The notes beneath the pieces were generated by a model. The model was not told the DNA's origin. It made no database searches and saw only the letters and a program-made list of their open reading frames with translations. Shown here piece by piece: positions 46,387 to 55,818 of a stretch of DNA of 64,000 nt. The translations under genes and the position numbers were made by a program. Source of the stretch: Aquincola tertiaricarbonis (GTDB lineage: Bacteria; Pseudomonadota; Gammaproteobacteria; Burkholderiales; Burkholderiaceae_C); contig NZ_JZUE01000001.1 of NCBI RefSeq assembly GCF_000969605.1, positions 463,720 to 527,719 of the forward strand. The letters run 5' to 3'. Within the stretch, counting starts at the first letter, position 1; every line of letters begins with the position of its first letter.

Positions 46387-49317
46387 ATGCACGCTACAGC
46401 CAGTACTCCGGCGTCGTCCCCGGTGTTGCCGACGACCTCCCGCCCCACCGCCGCCAGCGCCGCCGCGCCGGCCTACCAGGGCTACCAGATCCTGCGGCGC
46501 AACGGCGCCGTCGTGTCCTTCGAGCCCAACAAGATCGCGGTGGCGCTGATGAAGGCCTTCCTGGCCGTGCACGGCACCCAGGGCGCAGCCTCGGCCAGCG
46601 TGCGCGAGACGGTCGACGGCCTGACCGAGAACGTGGTGCGCGCGCTGCTGCGCTCGCGTCCGGGTGGCGGCACCTTCCACATCGAGGACGTGCAGGACCA
46701 GGTCGAGCTGGGCCTGATGCGCGGCGGCCACCATGAAGTGGCGCGGGCCTACGTGCTGTACCGCGAGCGCCGTTCGCAGGAGCGTGCGCGCCAGGTGGCG
46801 CCGGCCGAGGCCGCCTCGCCGCACCAGTTCTTCGTGACCGAGAACGGCGTGCGCACGCCGCTGGACGATGCCCGCCTGCAGCTGCTGATCGAATCGGCCT
46901 GCGCCAACCTGGGCGCTGACATCCGCCCCGAGCCCATCCTGGCCGAGACGCGCCGCAACCTGTACGACGGCGTGCCGATCGAAGAGGTGCACAAGGCCGC
47001 CATCCTGGCCGCCCGCACGCTGATCGAGAAGGACCCCGGCTACACCCGCGCCACCGCCCGCCTGCTGCTGCACACCATCCGCAAGGAAGTGCTGGGCTTC
47101 GAGGCGATGCATGCCGACATGGCCACGCAGTACGCCGAGTACTTCCCCACCTTCATCAAGAAGGGCGTGCAGGCCGAGCTGCTGGACGAGAAGCTGATGC
47201 AGTTCGACCTGGCCCGCCTGGGTGCGGCGCTGAACGCCGACCGCGACCTGCAGTTCGACTACCTCGGCCTGCAGACGCTGTACGACCGCTACTTCCTGCA
47301 TGTCAACGAGACCCGCATCGAGCTGCCGCAGGCCTTCTTCATGCGCGTGGCCATGGGCCTGTCGCTGGGCGAGATCGACCGCGAGGCGCGTGCGATCGAG
47401 TTCTACAACGTGCTGTCGACCTTCGACTTCATGTCGAGCACGCCCACGCTGTTCAATGCCGGCACCCGCCGCTCGCAGCTGTCGAGTTGCTACCTCACGA
47501 CCGTGGCCGACGACCTCGACGGCATCTACGAGGCGCTGAAGGAAAACGCGTTGCTGAGCAAGTTCGCCGGCGGCCTGGGCAACGACTGGACCAACGTGCG
47601 TGCGCTGGGCTCCTACATCAAGGGCACCAACGGCAAGAGCCAGGGCGTGGTGCCGTTCCTGAAGGTGGTCAACGACACCGCGGTGGCGGTGAACCAGGGC
47701 GGCAAGCGCAAGGGCGCGGTGTGCGCCTACCTGGAGACCTGGCACCTCGACATCGAGGAATTCCTGGAGCTGCGCAAGAACACCGGCGACGACCGCCGCC
47801 GCACCCACGACATGAACACGGCGAACTGGATTCCCGACCTGTTCATGAAGCGCGTGATGGAAGGCGGCGAGTGGACGCTGTTCTCGCCCTCCACCTGCCC
47901 CGACCTGCACGACAAGATCGGCAAGGCGTTCGAGGAGGCCTATGTCGCCTACGAGGCCAAGGCCGACCGCGGCGAGATCAAGCTGTTCCGCCGCATGCCC
48001 GCCAAGGACCTGTGGCGCAAGATGCTCTCGATGCTGTTCGAGACCGGCCACCCCTGGATCACCTTCAAGGACGCCTGCAACGTGCGCTCGCCGCAGCAGC
48101 ACGTGGGCGTGGTGCACTCGTCCAACCTGTGCACCGAGATCACGCTGAACACCAGCGACTCCGAGATCGCCGTGTGCAACCTCGGCTCGGTGAACCTGGC
48201 GCAGCACCTGAAGGACGGCGCGATCGACCACGACAAGTTGAAGCGCACCGTGTCCACCGCGATGCGCATGCTCGACAACGTGATCGACATCAACTACTAC
48301 GCCGTCAAGAAGGCGCGTGACTCCAACCTGCGGCATCGTCCGGTGGGCCTGGGCATCATGGGCTTCCAGGACGCGCTGTACCAGCTGCGCACGCCCTACG
48401 CCAGCCAGGCCGCGGTGGAGTTCGCCGACCGTTCGATGGAAGCCGTGTGCTACCACGCCTACTGGGCCTCGACCGACCTGGCCGCCGAGCGCGGCCGCTA
48501 CTCCAGCTACCGCGGCTCGCTGTGGGACCGTGGCGTGCTGCCGCTCGATTCGCTGAAGCTGCTGGCCGAGGAGCGTGGCGGCTACGTGGAAGCCGACACC
48601 GCCGCCACGCTGGACTGGGACGCGCTGCGTGCCCGCATCGCCGAGCACGGCATGCGCAACAGCAACTGCGTGGCCATCGCGCCCACGGCCACCATCTCCA
48701 ACATCGTGGGCGTGGATGCATCGATCGAGCCCTGCTTCGGCAACCTGTCGGTCAAGTCCAACCTGTCGGGCGAGTTCACCGTCATCAACGAGTACCTCGT
48801 GCAGGACCTGAAGAAGCTGGGCCTGTGGGACGACGTGATGGTGATGGACCTCAAGCACTTCGATGGTTCGCTGCGCCGCATCGACCGCGTGCCTGAAGAC
48901 CTGAAGCAGCTGTACGCCACCGCCTTCGAGGTGGAGACGCAGTGGCTGGTGGAAGCCGCGGCCCGCCGCCAGAAGTGGATCGACCAGGCGCAGAGCCTCA
49001 ACATCTACATGGCCGGTGCCTCGGGCAAGAAGCTCGACGAGACCTACAAGCTCGCTTGGATCCGCGGCCTCAAGACCACCTACTACCTGCGCACCATGGG
49101 TGCCACGCATGCGGAGAAGTCGACGGTCAAGGCCGGTGCGATGAACTCGGTGAGCTCGGGTGCCAACAGCTCGCATGGTGCGCATGTGAGCGGTGGCGGC
49201 ATGTCGGCCATCGATGCCGCTGCAGCCCAGGCCCGTGCCGCACAAGCGGCCGCCGAGCCGGCCACCGACATCAAGTTCTGCAGCATCGACGACCCCGGCT
49301 GCGAAGCCTGCCAGTGA
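46387..49317 (+). CDS. nrdA: Ribonucleoside-diphosphate reductase, alpha subunit (class Ia)
   Basis: Catalytic subunit that reduces NDPs to dNDPs. The 976-residue protein has a Thr/Ala/Pro-rich start, an ATP-cone (about 33-130) for dATP feedback, the first active-site Cys in LSSCYLTT, the NLCTEITLNTS motif and CNLGSVNL. The C-terminal redox pair is CEAC (Cys972/975). AGGAG lies ten bases before the ATG. It is longer than E. coli NrdA (about 760), typical of the Burkholderiales form. Followed by nrdB after 122 bases with its own promoter-like sequence. Confidence 0.95.
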   Translation: MHATASTPASSPVLPTTSRPTAASAAAPAYQGYQILRRNGAVVSFEPNKIAVALMKAFLAVHGTQGAASASVRETVDGLTENVVRALLRSRPGGGTFHIEDVQDQVELGLMRGGHHEVARAYVLYRERRSQERARQVAPAEAASPHQFFVTENGVRTPLDDARLQLLIESACANLGADIRPEPILAETRRNLYDGVPIEEVHKAAILAARTLIEKDPGYTRATARLLLHTIRKEVLGFEAMHADMATQYAEYFPTFIKKGVQAELLDEKLMQFDLARLGAALNADRDLQFDYLGLQTLYDRYFLHVNETRIELPQAFFMRVAMGLSLGEIDREARAIEFYNVLSTFDFMSSTPTLFNAGTRRSQLSSCYLTTVADDLDGIYEALKENALLSKFAGGLGNDWTNVRALGSYIKGTNGKSQGVVPFLKVVNDTAVAVNQGGKRKGAVCAYLETWHLDIEEFLELRKNTGDDRRRTHDMNTANWIPDLFMKRVMEGGEWTLFSPSTCPDLHDKIGKAFEEAYVAYEAKADRGEIKLFRRMPAKDLWRKMLSMLFETGHPWITFKDACNVRSPQQHVGVVHSSNLCTEITLNTSDSEIAVCNLGSVNLAQHLKDGAIDHDKLKRTVSTAMRMLDNVIDINYYAVKKARDSNLRHRPVGLGIMGFQDALYQLRTPYASQAAVEFADRSMEAVCYHAYWASTDLAAERGRYSSYRGSLWDRGVLPLDSLKLLAEERGGYVEADTAATLDWDALRARIAEHGMRNSNCVAIAPTATISNIVGVDASIEPCFGNLSVKSNLSGEFTVINEYLVQDLKKLGLWDDVMVMDLKHFDGSLRRIDRVPEDLKQLYATAFEVETQWLVEAAARRQKWIDQAQSLNIYMAGASGKKLDETYKLAWIRGLKTTYYLRTMGATHAEKSTVKAGAMNSVSSGANSSHGAHVSGGGMSAIDAAAAQARAAQAAAEPATDIKFCSIDDPGCEACQ

Positions 49318-49328
49318 TGCCGTCTGCG

Positions 49329-49372
49329 ATGCGATGTTGTCGATGCAATGCGGCAACATCGACATCGCATTG
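49329..49372 (+). repeat. Overlapping hairpins between nrdA and nrdB
   Basis: Three stems share bases: CGATGTTG/CAACATCG (49332-49339 with 49354-49361), ATGCGATG/CATCGCAT (49329-49336 with 49363-49370) and CAATGCG/CGCATTG (49346-49352 with 49366-49372). They cannot all form together. No T-run follows, so this is not a simple terminator; a 3'-end stabiliser or switch are possibilities. Confidence 0.55.
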
Positions 49373-49386
49373 ATGTCAATAAGTGC

Positions 49387-49415
49387 TTGGTGTTTGAACA
49401 CAACACTCGGATAAT
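49387..49415 (+). promoter_or_regulatory. Promoter candidate for nrdB
   Basis: TTGGTG (49387-49392) and GATAAT (49410-49415) are separated by 17 bases in an AT-richer patch 25 bases before the nrdB start. Suggests nrdB can be expressed separately from nrdA. Confidence 0.5.
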
Positions 49416-49439
49416 TTCAACACCTGAGGATGTACATAC

Positions 49440-50666
49440 ATGCTGGTCTGGGAAGAAGACAAACCGGTCGAAGCCAAGGCTCCTGAAAGAGCCCCCCACA
49501 CTGTTGACGCGAAGCCCCAAACGACTCGCGCGACGACGGCTTCACCGGCCCTGCAAACCGCGCAGTCCATGCCCGCTGCAGCCCCCGCCGTCGCGGCTGC
49601 CACCGTCCCCGCAGGCACATCGATTGCCGCCGCTGTTCAACACAACACGCGCCGCGTCAACGTGGCCGACAAGCGGATCATCAATGGCCAGACGGATGTC
49701 AACCAGCTCGTCCCGTTCAAGTACAAGTGGGCTTGGGAGAAGTACCTCGCCACCTGTGCCAACCACTGGATGCCGCAAGAGGTGAACATGTCGCGCGACA
49801 TCGCGACCTGGAAGGACCCCAACGGCCTGACGGACGACGAGCGCCGCATCATCAAGCGCAACCTCGGCTTCTTCGTGACGGCCGATTCGCTGGCCGCCAA
49901 CAACATCGTGCTGGGCACCTATCGCCATATCACGGCGCCCGAGTGCCGCCAGTTCCTGCTGCGCCAGGCGTTCGAGGAAGCGATCCACACGCACGCCTAT
50001 CAGTACATCGTCGAGTCGCTCGGGCTCGACGAGAGCGAGATCTTCAACGCCTACAACGAGGTGAAGTCGATCCGCGACAAGGACGAGTTCCTGATCCCCT
50101 TCATCGGCGCGATCATGGACCCCAACTTCCACACCGGCACGCCCGAGGACGACCAGACCCTGCTCAAGAGCCTGATCGTCTTCGCCTGCCTGATGGAGGG
50201 CCTGTTCTTCTACGTCGGCTTCACGCAGATCCTTGCGCTGGGCCGGCAGAACAAGATGACGGGCGCGGCCGAGCAGTACCAGTACATCCTTCGCGACGAG
50301 TCGATGCACTGCAACTTCGGCATCGACCTCATCAACCAGCTCAAGCTCGAGAACCCGCACCTCTGGACGGCGGAGTTCAAGGCCGAGATCACGGCGCTGT
50401 TCCTGAAGGCCGTCGACCTCGAATACCGCTATGCCGAAGACACCATGCCGCGTGGCGTGCTGGGTCTGAACGCGTCCATGTTCAAGGGCTACCTGCGCTA
50501 CATCGCCAACCGGCGGGCCACGCAGATCGGCCTCGACCCGCTCTTCCCGAACGAGGAGAACCCGTTCCCGTGGATGAGCGAGATGATCGACCTGAAGAAG
50601 GAGCGCAACTTTTTCGAAACCCGCGTCATCGAGTACCAATCCGGTGGCGCACTGAGCTGGGACTGA
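49440..50666 (+). CDS. nrdB: Ribonucleoside-diphosphate reductase, beta subunit
   Basis: Diiron-tyrosyl radical subunit of class Ia reductase, 408 residues. Metal and radical residues are visible in [18 protein letters not shown]: Glu180, His183 and Tyr187, matching Glu115/His118/Tyr122 of E. coli NrdB. The second iron helix is [12 protein letters not shown]. About 65 extra N-terminal residues (Pro/Ala/Thr-rich, 1-65) precede the core. The C-terminal tail ending GGALSWD should dock on NrdA. TGAGGA precedes the ATG. Confidence 0.95.
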   Translation: MLVWEEDKPVEAKAPERAPHTVDAKPQTTRATTASPALQTAQSMPAAAPAVAAATVPAGTSIAAAVQHNTRRVNVADKRIINGQTDVNQLVPFKYKWAWEKYLATCANHWMPQEVNMSRDIATWKDPNGLTDDERRIIKRNLGFFVTADSLAANNIVLGTYRHITAPECRQFLLRQAFEEAIHTHAYQYIVESLGLDESEIFNAYNEVKSIRDKDEFLIPFIGAIMDPNFHTGTPEDDQTLLKSLIVFACLMEGLFFYVGFTQILALGRQNKMTGAAEQYQYILRDESMHCNFGIDLINQLKLENPHLWTAEFKAEITALFLKAVDLEYRYAEDTMPRGVLGLNASMFKGYLRYIANRRATQIGLDPLFPNEENPFPWMSEMIDLKKERNFFETRVIEYQSGGALSWD

Positions 50667-50788
50667 ACGCCGCTTTGACGAGCAGCAGACAGCTCCCTGG
50701 TGTGAAGAGATCAAGATCCGCGGCACGAGAAGCCAGGCCATAGAAGCCGGGCTCCCGGGTCGCCACCCCGTTCACCGTACCGAGGCAG

Positions 50789-50803
50789 CCGGCGCTACGC
50801 CGG
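50789..50803 (+). repeat. Short hairpin in the leader of the histone-like gene
   Basis: CCGGCG-CTA-CGCCGG is a perfect six-base stem with a three-base loop in the 214-base gap after nrdB. No T-run. Otherwise the gap holds only the SD AAGGAG of the next gene and a weak promoter-like TTGCTG/TGCTGT pair (17-base spacing) near 50827-50855. Confidence 0.4.
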
Positions 50804-50880
50804 AAGACCACGGACGGTGGGCCACCTTGCTGTAACTCGAGCGGCAGGGTGCTGTTTGCAACTTGATCAAGGAGATTGAA

Positions 50881-51384
50881 ATGGCAACTGCGAAGAAGGC
50901 CGCACCGGCCAAGAAGGCCCCGGCGAAGAAGGCCGCGGCACCGGCCAAGAAGGCGGCGCCCGCGAAGAAGGCGGCACCGGCCAAGAAGGCGGCGCCGGCG
51001 AAGAAGGCCGCTGCACCGGCGAAGAAGGCTGCCGCCAAGAAGGCAGCGGCGCCGGCCAAGAAGGCGGCAGCTCCGGCGAAGAAGGCCGCGGCGAAGAAGT
51101 CGGCGGCACCGGCCAAGAAGGCGGCGGCTCCGGCGAAGAAGGCGGCTGCCAAGAAGGCCGCCGCGCCGGCGAAGAAGGCTTCCGCACCGGCCAAGAAGGC
51201 GGCTGCGAAGAAGACCTCGTCGTCCACGCCGGCCAAGAAGGCGGCCGCTGCCCCGGCCAAGAAGGCTGCTGCGAAGAAGGCCGCGAAGAAGGCGCCGACC
51301 CCCAGTGCCCCTGCGGCCCCTGCGGCGAAGACGGCGTTGAGCCCGGCGGCAGCCTGGCCCTTCCCGACCGGCAACAAGCCCTGA
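50881..51384 (+). CDS. Histone H1-like Lys/Ala/Pro-rich DNA-binding protein
   Basis: Very basic 167-residue protein made almost wholly of tandem AAPAKKA/AAKKA repeats (residues about 5-140), like the C-terminal tails of eukaryotic H1, Bordetella BpH1, chlamydial HctB and Pseudomonas AlgP. It ends in a non-repetitive APAAKTALSPAAAWPFPTGNKP. Such proteins coat DNA or RNA non-specifically and may tune compaction or transcription. AAGGAG sits just before the ATG; six upstream in-frame codons are ignored. It has its own terminator. Repeat number is likely to vary between strains because the DNA is internally repetitive. Confidence 0.88.
   Translation: MATAKKAAPAKKAPAKKAAAPAKKAAPAKKAAPAKKAAPAKKAAAPAKKAAAKKAAAPAKKAAAPAKKAAAKKSAAPAKKAAAPAKKAAAKKAAAPAKKASAPAKKAAAKKTSSSTPAKKAAAAPAKKAAAKKAAKKAPTPSAPAAPAAKTALSPAAAWPFPTGNKP
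50890..51297 (+). repeat. Tandem low-complexity coding repeat
   Basis: Short units of the type GCSCCGGCSAAGAAGG, with Ala-Lys-Lys codons in many variants, repeat across most of the histone-like gene. Slippage or recombination here would change the protein length in steps of whole units. Confidence 0.8.
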
Positions 51385-51402
51385 TCGTCTTCTGACGACA
51401 TG

Positions 51403-51433
51403 AAGCCCGGCCTGGTGCCGGGCTTTTCTTTTT
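51403..51433 (+). terminator. Rho-independent terminator after the histone-like gene
   Basis: AAGCCCGG/CCGGGCTT stem with a seven-base loop (CCTGGTG), followed by TTTTCTTTTT. Lies 18 bases after the stop and just before the end of the convergent PfkB-family gene. Confidence 0.9.
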
Positions 51434-51443
51434 GTGGGGCGCT

Positions 51444-52349
51444 TCAGCCCTCCAGGATGGCCGGATCCACCTGGTGGTTCTGGCCGCCGCGGCTGGCGAT
51501 CTTCAGCGCACCCAGGCGGTTGCCCAGCGCCGCGCAGCGGGACAGCTCCCAGCCTCGTTCCAGGCCGTACAGCAGGCCGCCGCGGAAGGCGTCGCCGCAG
51601 CCGGTGGGGTCGAGCACGTCGCTGGCCTTCACGCCGGGCACCAGCGTGCGCTGGCCCTGCTGCCACACCTCGCAGCCCTGGTCGGCCAGCGTGACCACCA
51701 CGCCCTTCAGGTGCGAGCGCGAGAGCGCCTCGATGTCGGTGCCCATGCGTTCGCACAGCATGCGGGCTTCATAGTCGTTGACGGTCACCCAGGTGGCCTG
51801 CTCGACGAAGCGGCGCAGCTCGGCGCCGTCGAACATCGGCAGGCCCTGGCCCGGGTCGAACACGAAGGGGATGCCGGCCGCATGCATCTGCTGCGCATGC
51901 ACCAACATGGCGTCGCGGCCGTCGGGGGCGATGATGCCGATCTTCAGGTCGCTGCGCGCAGGCACTTCGGTCAGGTGGGCCAGGCTCATCGCACCGGGGT
52001 GAAAGGCCCAGATCTGGTTGTTGTCCTGGTCGGTGATGCACATGCCCTGCGCGGTGTAGCTGCCGGCGTCGGTGTGGATGCAGGACACGTCGATGCCCAG
52101 GCCTTGCAGCCGCTCCACATAGTCCTTGCCGTCGCTGCCCACCGCGGCCATCACCACAGCGTCGCCACCCAGCGCCCGCAGGGTGTAGCCGATGTTGCCG
52201 GCGCAGCCGCCGTACTCCTTGCGCAGCGTGGGCACCAGGAAGCTGACGTTCAGGATGTGGACCTGCTCCGGCAGGATCTGCTGCGCAAAGCGGCCCGGGA
52301 AGTTGGTGATCGTGTCGAACGCAAGCGATCCGCAGATGAGGGCGGCCAT
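51444..52349 (-). CDS. PfkB-family kinase, adenosine/nucleoside-kinase-like
   Basis: Ribokinase-fold kinase of 301 residues. Landmarks: N-terminal ALICGSLAFDTITNFPGRF, the GG of KEYGGCAGNIGYTLRALGG, and the second PfkB signature DPTGCGDAFRGGLLYGL with catalytic Asp253. The opening and the FPGRF/HILNVSFLVP region resemble bacterial adenosine-kinase-like members more than fructokinases. Substrate cannot be fixed; a nucleoside or sugar is phosphorylated with ATP. It follows the DUF3426 gene on the same strand. Confidence 0.85.
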   Translation of the reverse strand: MAALICGSLAFDTITNFPGRFAQQILPEQVHILNVSFLVPTLRKEYGGCAGNIGYTLRALGGDAVVMAAVGSDGKDYVERLQGLGIDVSCIHTDAGSYTAQGMCITDQDNNQIWAFHPGAMSLAHLTEVPARSDLKIGIIAPDGRDAMLVHAQQMHAAGIPFVFDPGQGLPMFDGAELRRFVEQATWVTVNDYEARMLCERMGTDIEALSRSHLKGVVVTLADQGCEVWQQGQRTLVPGVKASDVLDPTGCGDAFRGGLLYGLERGWELSRCAALGNRLGALKIASRGGQNHQVDPAILEG

Positions 52350-52380
52350 GGAGGCTCCTGGAGAAGAGAGGGCGAAGGGA

Positions 52381-53484
52381 TCAGGGGTAGAAGATCTCGA
52401 CGGTGTAGCCGGTGAGCTTGCGTTCGCCGCCAGCCAGCACGCCCTGCAGCTTGAGCGTGCCGCCGGCCGCCAGGGTGTTGCCGCTGGCGCCCATGGCGGC
52501 AGCGCTCAGCACCTTGCGGCTGACCACCTGGCCCTGCGCATCGGTGAGCGTGAGCTCGAAGGCGGGCAGCATCACCGGCACGCGGTCGTTGTTGCGCAGC
52601 GTGGCGTTGAACTCGTAGCTGTTGGCATGGCCTTCCAGCTTGACCAGGCCGCTGCTGTCCACGGCCAGGCTGTCCACCCGGCGCAGCGGCTCCACCTGGC
52701 AGCCGGCCAGGCCGCACAGTGCGTGCAGCACCGGCGCCGATTCCGGCCAGCGGGCGGCCAGCGCATCGCGCCAGCGCAGGCCGATCTGGGCCAGCAGCAG
52801 CAGCGCCAGCAGCACCGCGGCCAGCACCAGCAGCCCGCGCACGCCGGGGCGCTGCCACAGGCCGGCCTGTCGCGGCGATGGGCGGCGCATGAACTCGGGC
52901 GTGGCAGGCCGGGCCGGGGCCGCGGCGGCGGCCGCCGGCGGCACCGGCGCCGGATCGGCCCAGGCGGCGGCGGGTCGGGCGGCCGGCGGCGGCGGCACCA
53001 GGTCGGGCGGCGATTCGCGCATCGGCAGCGGGGCCGAGCGGGCACGGAAGGGCTCGTCGTCCGGCTCGTCGTCCGAGAATTCCTGCGGCGCCTGCGTGGG
53101 CTGGAAGCGCGGGTCCAGGCGGTGGCCGTCGTCGGGTTCGTCGTCGGGCTGGTGCAGCAGCGGACGGTGGTCCAGCCGGGCGGAAGCGGGCAGGTCGTCG
53201 CCGGGCAGGTCGGACGGCTCGAAGGGCGGCGGCTCCAGGGGGCCCAGCGCGCCGGCACGCGGCGCCGGCAGGGGCTCTTGCGGCGCCTGCGGGGCAGGCG
53301 GTTCACCATCGGGCGCGCCCGGCCAGGGCGGGGGCGTCTCCTGTTCGAGGTCGAACAGCGACTCCAGCGCATTGAACACCGCCTCGCAGCGGCCGCAGCG
53401 CACCCAGCCCTCGGAGACCTTGAGCTGATCCTCGACCACGCGGAACACCGTGCCGCACTGGGCGCAGCGGGTGGCCAGGCTCAT
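52381..53484 (-). CDS. Zinc-ribbon DUF3426 membrane protein
   Basis: Protein of 367 residues: MJ0042-type zinc ribbon at the N terminus (Cys7, Cys10, Cys30, Cys33), a long Pro/Asp/Ala-rich linker (about 45-205), one membrane helix (about 217-236) and a C-terminal DUF3426 domain (CGLAGCQVEPLRRVDSLAVDSSG onward) that would lie in the periplasm. Such proteins often follow prmA in betaproteobacteria. The role is unknown; a membrane-tethered sensor or envelope factor is plausible from topology. ATGA overlap with prmA. Confidence 0.85.
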   Translation of the reverse strand: MSLATRCAQCGTVFRVVEDQLKVSEGWVRCGRCEAVFNALESLFDLEQETPPPWPGAPDGEPPAPQAPQEPLPAPRAGALGPLEPPPFEPSDLPGDDLPASARLDHRPLLHQPDDEPDDGHRLDPRFQPTQAPQEFSDDEPDDEPFRARSAPLPMRESPPDLVPPPPAARPAAAWADPAPVPPAAAAAAPARPATPEFMRRPSPRQAGLWQRPGVRGLLVLAAVLLALLLLAQIGLRWRDALAARWPESAPVLHALCGLAGCQVEPLRRVDSLAVDSSGLVKLEGHANSYEFNATLRNNDRVPVMLPAFELTLTDAQGQVVSRKVLSAAAMGASGNTLAAGGTLKLQGVLAGGERKLTGYTVEIFYP

Positions 53485-54383
53485 GGTGCGAAGCGGGCGG
53501 TCATGAGCACCCAGCCGTCCTCGCGGTCGTGCACCGCCAGCTCGCACCAGGGTGCGTAGGCGGCCGTCAGTTCCTCGGCCTGGCGTTCCAGGATGCCGGC
53601 CAGCACCAGGTCGCCGCCCGGGGCCACATGGCCGCACAGCAGCGGCGCCAGCAGCTTCAGCGGCGTGGCCAGGATGTTGGCCAGCACCAGCGGGTAGTGC
53701 CCGCCGGCCGCGTCGGGCAGCCCAGCGTGCAGCGTGACGCCGTTGGCCTGGGCATTGGCCAGGGTGGAAGTGACGGCCGCGGGGTCGATGTCCACCGCGT
53801 CGATGGCCCGGCCGCCGTGCAGCGCCGCGCCGATGGCCAGGATGCCGGAGCCGCAGCCGTAGTCCAGCACCCGCGACCAGCCGGCGCCGCGCCCGGCCGC
53901 CTGGCGGGCGATCCAGCGCAGGCACATGCGGGTGGTGGGATGCGTGCCGGTGCCGAAGGCCAGGCCAGGGTCGAGCCGGATGACCTGCCGGGCGGCGGCG
54001 GGCGGCTCATGCCAGGTGGGCACGATCCAGAAGTCGGGCGTGATCTCCACCGGCGCGAACTGCGATTGCGTCAGCCGCACCCAGTCCTGCTCCGGCACCA
54101 GCTGCAGGCCCTGCATCGCCACGTCGGCGGCCCAGTCCTGGGCCAGCAGCAGCGTGGCGGCCTCGGTGGCCTGTGCCTCTTCGGCGAACAGCGCGCGCAG
54201 CGTGGAGCGCTGCCAGCCGGCCTTGGGAGCCGGCATGCCCGGTTCGCCGAACAGCGCCTGCTCGGCGTCGCTGTCTGCGTCGGCGTCTTCCACCGAGACC
54301 GACAGCGCGTCCAGCTCGAGCATCAAGGCATCGGACACCGCCTCGACCAGCGGCTCCGGCGCGCGCAGCACCAGCTCAAACAT
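53481..54383 (-). CDS. prmA: Ribosomal protein L11 methyltransferase
   Basis: Trimethylates lysines of L11 using S-adenosylmethionine, 300 residues. The N-terminal recognition domain opens MFELVLRAPEPLVEAVSDAL; the SAM site is VLDYGCGSGILAIGAAL; NILATPLKLLAPLL follows. Sits between accC and the DUF3426 gene; accB-accC-prmA is a conserved betaproteobacterial order. Confidence 0.94.
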   Translation of the reverse strand: MFELVLRAPEPLVEAVSDALMLELDALSVSVEDADADSDAEQALFGEPGMPAPKAGWQRSTLRALFAEEAQATEAATLLLAQDWAADVAMQGLQLVPEQDWVRLTQSQFAPVEITPDFWIVPTWHEPPAAARQVIRLDPGLAFGTGTHPTTRMCLRWIARQAAGRGAGWSRVLDYGCGSGILAIGAALHGGRAIDAVDIDPAAVTSTLANAQANGVTLHAGLPDAAGGHYPLVLANILATPLKLLAPLLCGHVAPGGDLVLAGILERQAEELTAAYAPWCELAVHDREDGWVLMTARFAP

Positions 54384-54458
54384 GCGGGCCTCCGCAGCCG
54401 ATGCCGAGCCGCCTCGCGGGGCAGCGAAGCGGCGAAGCCGTGAGCGTGGGGGCGGACA

Positions 54459-55808
54459 TCATCTCTTGTGTTGGGCGAGCCAGCCTTCGAGGTAATGGAT
54501 GCTGGTGCCGCCTTCGATGAACTTGGCGTCCACCATCAGCTCGCGGTGCAGCGGGATGTTGGTCTGGATGCCTTCGACCACCGTCTCGTCCAGCGCGGTG
54601 CGCATGCGGGCCAGGGCCTGCTCGCGGGTGTCACCGTGCACGATGATCTTGCCCACCATCGAGTCGTAGTTCGGCGGCACGAAGTAGTTCGAGTAGATGT
54701 GCGAGTCCACCCGCACGCCCGGGCCGCCCGGCGGATGCCACATCGTGATGCGGCCCGGCGAGGGCACGAAGGTGTACGGGTTCTCGGCATTCACCCGCAC
54801 CTCGATCGCATGGCCGCGCTGCTGGATCTGGCGCTGCGCGAAGGGCAGCTTCTCGCCGGCGGCCACGCGGATCTGCATCTGCACGATGTCGATGCCGCTG
54901 ACCATCTCGGTCACCGGATGCTCCACCTGCACCCGGGTGTTCATCTCGATGAAGTAGAACTCGCCGTTCTCGTACAGGAACTCGAAGGTGCCGGCACCGC
55001 GGTAGCCGATCTTCTTGCAGGCGGCGGCGCAGCGGTCGCCGATGCGTTCGATCACCCGGCGCGGGATGCCCGGCGCCGGCGCTTCCTCGATGATCTTCTG
55101 GTGGCGGCGCTGCATGGAGCAGTCGCGCTCGCCCAGCCACACCGCATTGCGGTGCGAGTCGGCCATCACCTGGATCTCGATGTGGCGCGGGTTCTGGAGG
55201 AACTTCTCCATGTACACCGCCGGGTTGCCGAAGGCGGCACCGGCCTCGGCCTTGGTGGTCTGCACCGCATGCAGCAGCGCTGCCTCGGTGTGCACCACGC
55301 GCATGCCGCGGCCACCGCCGCCGCCGGCGGCCTTGATGATCACCGGGTAGCCGATGGCGCGGGCGGTGCGGATGATCTCCTTCGGGTCGTCGGGCAGCGC
55401 GCCCTCCGAGCCCGGCACGCAGGGCACGCCCGACTTGATCATGGCCTGCTTGGCCGAGACCTTGTCGCCCATGATGCGGATGGATTCGGGCGTCGGCCCG
55501 ATGAAGACGAAGCCGCTCTTCTCCACGCGCTCGGCGAAGTCGGCGTTCTCGGACAGGAAGCCGTAGCCGGGGTGGATGGCCTCGGCGTCGGTCACCTCCG
55601 CGGTGGAGATGATGGCCGGCATGTTGAGGTAGCTCTGCGCCGACGGCGCCGGGCCGATGCACACCGCCTCGTCGGCCAGCTTCACGTACTTGGCGTCGCG
55701 GTCGGCCTCGGAATACACCACGACCGACTTGACGCCCATCTCGCGGCAGGCGCGCTGGATGCGCAGGGCGATCTCGCCGCGGTTGGCGATCAGCAGTTTC
55801 TTGAACAC
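54459..55808 (-). CDS. accC: Acetyl-CoA carboxylase, biotin carboxylase subunit
   Basis: Carboxylates the biotin of AccB in the first step of fatty acid synthesis. The 449-residue protein has the N domain ([16 protein letters not shown]), ATP-grasp glycine loop [12 protein letters not shown] and [15 protein letters not shown], with C-terminal closing domain. Ten bases after accB, same operon. Confidence 0.97.
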   Translation of the reverse strand: MFKKLLIANRGEIALRIQRACREMGVKSVVVYSEADRDAKYVKLADEAVCIGPAPSAQSYLNMPAIISTAEVTDAEAIHPGYGFLSENADFAERVEKSGFVFIGPTPESIRIMGDKVSAKQAMIKSGVPCVPGSEGALPDDPKEIIRTARAIGYPVIIKAAGGGGGRGMRVVHTEAALLHAVQTTKAEAGAAFGNPAVYMEKFLQNPRHIEIQVMADSHRNAVWLGERDCSMQRRHQKIIEEAPAPGIPRRVIERIGDRCAAACKKIGYRGAGTFEFLYENGEFYFIEMNTRVQVEHPVTEMVSGIDIVQMQIRVAAGEKLPFAQRQIQQRGHAIEVRVNAENPYTFVPSPGRITMWHPPGGPGVRVDSHIYSNYFVPPNYDSMVGKIIVHGDTREQALARMRTALDETVVEGIQTNIPLHRELMVDAKFIEGGTSIHYLEGWLAQHKR

Positions 55809-55818
55809 GAGGCCGGCC

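Noticed and set aside
46360..49401. 1013-codon minus-strand frame opposite nrdA
   Set aside because: Shadow of nrdA: composition dominated by His/Gly/Val/Gln and no recognisable motif, while the plus frame is a complete NrdA.
50881..51384. Possible CRISPR or satellite array in repetitive DNA
   Set aside because: The repeats encode an in-frame Lys/Ala/Pro protein, are very short, lack unique spacers and have no cas genes nearby.
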